64,000 nucleotides of DNA from Lottia gigantea (lineage: Eukaryota; Mollusca; Gastropoda; Lottiidae), in contig NW_008708400.1 in assembly GCF_000327385.1 (NCBI RefSeq), positions 982,803 to 1,046,802 on the forward strand, written 5' to 3'. Positions 62,501 to 64,000 of this stretch are shown piece by piece (the first letter of the stretch is position 1; every line of letters starts with the position of its first letter). The position numbers and the translations under genes were made by a program. The notes beneath the pieces are model-generated. The model saw only the letters and a list, made by a program, of their open reading frames with translations, made no database searches and was not told the origin of the DNA.

Positions 62501-63955
62501 TTAGAGGGTGGAACTCGATTGGTTCGATTAAGTAAAATTTAAAAAAAGGAAAAAAGGATAATAATTAAATAATATGAGAAAATATTTTTTTTTGAGAAAA
62601 TTACAGAAATTTTGGGTTGTGACACATTTAAAAACGTAATATCTTTTTATCGTTTGATCCTCATTCTTCATTATATCAAGCAATCAATTGGATGGTTAGT
62701 AGATGACAAGTTAATGTCCGCTTCCAGCAAACAGTCCGCTTCCAGCTATCGGATAACTGGAAGCAGACGCTAACTTGTTTTCTACCAACCAACAAATCAA
62801 CCAACCAACCAACCAACCAAAAATTTAGATAAACATATTTTCTAATCTAAATAAGAGTAAAAAGATATTTCATTTTCTACTTTCCAGTAAAAACTTTCAA
62901 TTTCGAATGACCACTTCTCCTTGAACTTATTTCATTTATCTAAGGGTGTTATTTTGTTATTTTAGGGATGTTATTATGAAGTCGAAAACTCAATCAATAA
63001 ATATCAAAACACTATTATTGGTGCTGGCGTATGTGTCCTAATTGTAGAGGTAAGTACATTATTTTTCATCATATCACGAATACGGGTTTTGACATGGTCT
63101 TATTAAGTATGACGAATGTGTGTGTGGCTTGGACACGATAACCCGTTTTGTATTCTCTCTATTCGTGAAATTAAATGTGGCCTGTTGAGAGAGGTTAATT
63201 GTTTCTTGCATTCTCCCCGTTTAGGAAGTAAATATGCTAGTTCACGTATCCTGTTGAGATATGTTGATATATTGGTTTTTGTGCAATCTCTGTTCAAGAA
63301 GGTAAATTTATTAATTCATGTGTCCTGTTGAGAAAGGTTATGTGTTCTCCCTGTTTAGGAAGTAAATGTGCTAGTTCATGTGTCCTATTGAGAGAGGTTA
63401 TGTGTTCTCCCTGTTTAGGAAGTAAATGTGCTAGTTTCTGTGTCCTGTTGAGAGAGGTTATGTGTTCTCCCTGTTTATGAAGTAAATGTGCTAGTTAACG
63501 TGTCCTGTTGAGAGAGGTAATGTGTTTTCCCTGTTTAGGAAGTAAATGTGCTAGTTTATGTGTCCTGTTGAGAAAGGTCACGTGTTCTCCCTGTTCAGGA
63601 AATAAATGTGCTAGTTAACATGTCCTGTTGAGATTAATAGATTGGTTCTTGTGTTCTTGTGATGTGTTAATCGCCCACTCTACACCCCGATACTTCATAA
63701 AGTAAGAATTATTGTGTGGTTGTTTGACTCTAACCTGCGTTTAAGTTAATCATATTCGAATACTTTATTCTTTCTACTTTCGACGTTTTATATGATAATG
63801 AACATTATTAGAGATTATAAATACCGGTTAAACGATGGTAAAAGATGTTTTTGTTTTAATTTCAGATTATCAGTATAGTTTCCAGTATTTATTTATTGAA
63901 AGAATTGTTGTTTTTAAAGAGAAAATTCTGTAATGTAACCCCTGGTATATGGTAA
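53004..63955 (+). CDS. Tetraspanin, six coding exons from TM1 to stop (first exon missing)
   Basis: Tetraspanins are four-pass plasma- or endosomal-membrane proteins that organise partner proteins into microdomains. Exons: 53004-53240, 53889-53963, 54473-54580, 58956-59183, 62966-63049, 63866-63955. All introns are phase 0 with GT-AG borders, and the joined length is 273 codons plus stop. In order: second half of TM1 (LMGGCILGLGCVLKY), small loop, TM2 (VIFVAVGTSMFIVGFLGCFG then AWCNMKSFLLM), TM3 (YIIILMVVTLSEIVCAILLL), the large loop with QYDCCGVHNYTD, PLMCCKLEG, DKTC and HKGC (six cysteines), then TM4 and a short tail. NYT and NNS are possible N-glycosylation sites. The first exon, coding the N-terminus and start of TM1, is not found; the ATG at 53007 lies inside TM1 and is unlikely to be the start. 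Family call is firm; the subfamily is not assigned. Confidence 0.93.
53889..53963 (+). CDS. Tetraspanin exon: TM3
   Basis: 75 bases, acceptor cattttttttcag, donor CAG|gtaaaa. Exactly 25 residues, nearly all TM3, with the polar Glu (LSEIV) that is usual in tetraspanin TM3. Confidence 0.92.
54473..54580 (+). CDS. Tetraspanin exon: start of large extracellular loop
   Basis: 108 bases, acceptor attatattttag, donor GAG|gtaagt. 36 residues, MDITLQPLLKAAIQTDYTGD onward: the helical A/B part of the large loop before the CCG motif. Confidence 0.9.
54900..55270 (+). repeat. Dispersed repeat, copy B, in tetraspanin intron
   Basis: 54957-55085 matches 2139-2255, and 55117-55187 matches the minus strand of 39710-39780. 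The adjacent placement here suggests that both are parts of one interspersed element of about 350 bases. Non-coding. Confidence 0.5.
56150..58640 (+). mobile_element. 2.5-kb repetitive block in tetraspanin intron (unclassified interspersed repeat)
   Basis: The left part repeats phrases such as accaagtttcgtcaaaatc and tagagtgttta three times and then carries gtggacggaccgacggacg, a tail type well known from mollusc repeats. From 56750 on come repeated blocks with tgaccttgacctt, aacttccggttttatag, ggaactttgca-acaatta and cacatccgggtt, in two to three diverged copies. No coding frame is seen. It looks like a nested or tandemly extended interspersed element of unknown class. Confidence 0.6.
58956..59183 (+). 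CDS. Tetraspanin exon: large loop with CCG motif
   Basis: 228 bases, acceptor ttccaatgcag, donor AAG|gtaaca. 76 residues containing FQYDCCGVHNYTD, PLMCCKLEG and DDKTC, the diagnostic tetraspanin disulphide pattern. Confidence 0.95.
59232..59310 (+). repeat. Half copy of the 11.8-kb snapback element
   Basis: aaacacaagacaatattatg, aattaaacacacctcttt and ttaggcacatgccgtttcaa, then cacaat, follow the left arm of 11831-12020 in order. The right arm is not present. It starts 48 bases after the exon donor. Confidence 0.65.
59591..59936. other. Assembly gap (346 N) after a poly-G tract
   Basis: More than 30 G precede 346 N; the right side resumes in purine-rich, G-rich sequence. Both gaps of the window sit in G homopolymers. 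Long frames across it are artefacts. Confidence 0.97.
60220..60405 (-). pseudogene. Membrane-protein-like fragment in tetraspanin intron, unrecognised
   Basis: A 61-codon minus-strand frame opens MFVGLSANNNTFIENTVSAI and contains a hydrophobic segment (MNVLGVFICT), then LINFPYRILTSLLAIITT. Further along the same frame after the stop, QSKKVSNATTKTVENEEV reads like a cytoplasmic tail. It may be a remnant of a host membrane-protein gene or an unrelated small gene; no splice sites support it. Function unknown. Confidence 0.25.
61295..61447. repeat. 34-bp direct repeat pair
   Basis: gtttgattctcccaaatgta then caggcttatggtgg (61297) recurs as gtctgattctcccaaatgta then caagcctagggtgg (61414). The pair flanks about 83 bases of unrelated DNA. 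Confidence 0.65.
61568..62105 (-). mobile_element. Penelope-like retroelement remnant with GIY-YIG endonuclease
   Basis: A minus-strand frame from about 62100 reads YPTQEHLRCEYSHVIYLISC, then KKCPKQYIGETKNNLRTRFN and AHRSDIKLK. VIYLISCKKC plus YIGET and the R-x-x-x-H pattern are hallmarks of the GIY-YIG domain at the end of Penelope-like elements. Next on the same strand (to 61568) comes VAYSKNKNLNDNIIHSKL, which resembles a motif that normally lies before the endonuclease, so the piece seems rearranged or tandem. A short, inactive fragment in the tetraspanin intron. Confidence 0.65.
62105..62300. repeat. G-rich minisatellite, unit about 13-15 bp
   Basis: Words such as ggcgaactgggaaagggg, ggcgaagtggaaa and ggcgatatgggaaagggg repeat throughout. 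Strand bias is strong: nearly all G on the plus strand. Two frames that cross it are by-products. It abuts the Penelope-like remnant. Confidence 0.85.
62691..62800. repeat. Large hairpin (imperfect inverted repeat) followed by (CCAA)n
   Basis: ttagtagatgacaagttaat then gtccgcttccag on the left is mirrored by ctggaagcagacgctaactt then gttttctaccaa on the right, with a loop of about 35 bases that itself repeats gtccgcttccagc. A short (CCAA)n run at 62786-62819 follows directly. Confidence 0.75.
62966..63049 (+). CDS. Tetraspanin exon: last loop cysteine and TM4 start
   Basis: 84 bases, acceptor ttattttag, donor GAG|gtaagt. 28 residues, GCYYEVENSINKYQNTIIGA then GVCVLIVE: the final loop cysteine (G-C) and the first half of TM4. 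Confidence 0.93.
63178..63640. repeat. 60-bp minisatellite in the last tetraspanin intron, about 7-8 copies
   Basis: The unit has tgttctccctgtttaggaag, taaatgtgctagttcatgtg and tcctgttgagagaggttatg, exactly 60 bases in the best copies (63350-63600), more diverged to the left. Each unit holds a pyrimidine tract ending in TAG and, two bases on, a GTAAAT word. Confidence 0.92.
63866..63955 (+). CDS. Tetraspanin terminal exon: TM4 end and tail
   Basis: 90 bases, acceptor ttgttttaatttcag, stop TAA at 63953-63955. 29 residues: IISIVSSIYLLKELLFLKRK then FCNVTPGIW. Completes TM4 and gives a short basic tail with a juxtamembrane Cys, a possible palmitoylation site. No AATAAA is seen before the window ends. 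Confidence 0.92.
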   Translation: MISIVSSIYLLKELLFLKRKFCNVTPGIW

Positions 63956-64000
63956 TTTGATTACACATAATGTGATTGTAAATGACTTTTATAAGATTAT

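Overview
The window is animal (metazoan) nuclear DNA, AT-rich, with many small exons bounded by GT-AG introns, several minisatellites and many short palindromic DNA elements. The gene content (PEX16, an ETV6/Yan-type ETS factor, a tetraspanin) fits any bilaterian. The repeats suggest a lophotrochozoan, most likely a mollusc: a GGACGGACCGACGGACG-type tail next to 'tcaagaattgtgcc...tagagtgttta' phrases, GTCGACTGG SINE-like fragments and a Penelope-like GIY-YIG remnant. The taxon is inferred from style, not proven.

Layout. At 1-721 (+) are the last three coding exons of PEX16 (peroxisome biogenesis), with a polyA signal at 888. After a degenerate tandem repeat comes a tail-to-tail neighbour on the minus strand: a ten-exon ETV6/Yan-type ETS repressor gene, 19727 to 3595. 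All its exon phases join without a break into 514 codons: a PNT/SAM domain at about residues 55-124, a Ser/Thr/Pro-rich linker, an ETS domain at about 275-357, and a 158-residue tail with a triple SPLS repeat, a PEDLS motif and two psi-K-x-E sites. Its introns hold a 102-bp palindrome with a 6-bp target duplication, a 190-bp snapback element, a 123-bp inverted-repeat element and several minisatellites. The most striking of these is a 45-bp array that starts exactly at the 3' end of coding exon 5 and repeats the exon-end/donor-site sequence more than 25 times.

From about 19.8 to 53 kb there is no gene that can be named with confidence. This stretch has small inverted-repeat elements, a 27-bp minisatellite that changes into a 74-bp higher-order array (28.0-30.1 kb), one sequencing gap in a poly-G tract, two TATA-type promoter candidates and several orphan exon-like open stretches with good splice sites. 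One of these ends in a YPW tetrad.

From 53004 to 63955 (+) are six coding exons of a tetraspanin, all phase 0, from the second half of TM1 to the stop codon; its first exon was not found. Its long introns carry a 2.5-kb repeat block rich in TGACCT and ACTTCCGG words, a second poly-G gap, a Penelope-like remnant, a G-rich minisatellite, a large hairpin and a 60-bp array in the last intron.

The three named genes have no obvious shared pathway. The common theme of the window is tandem-repeat growth in introns, in three arrays with splice-site-like words in every unit.
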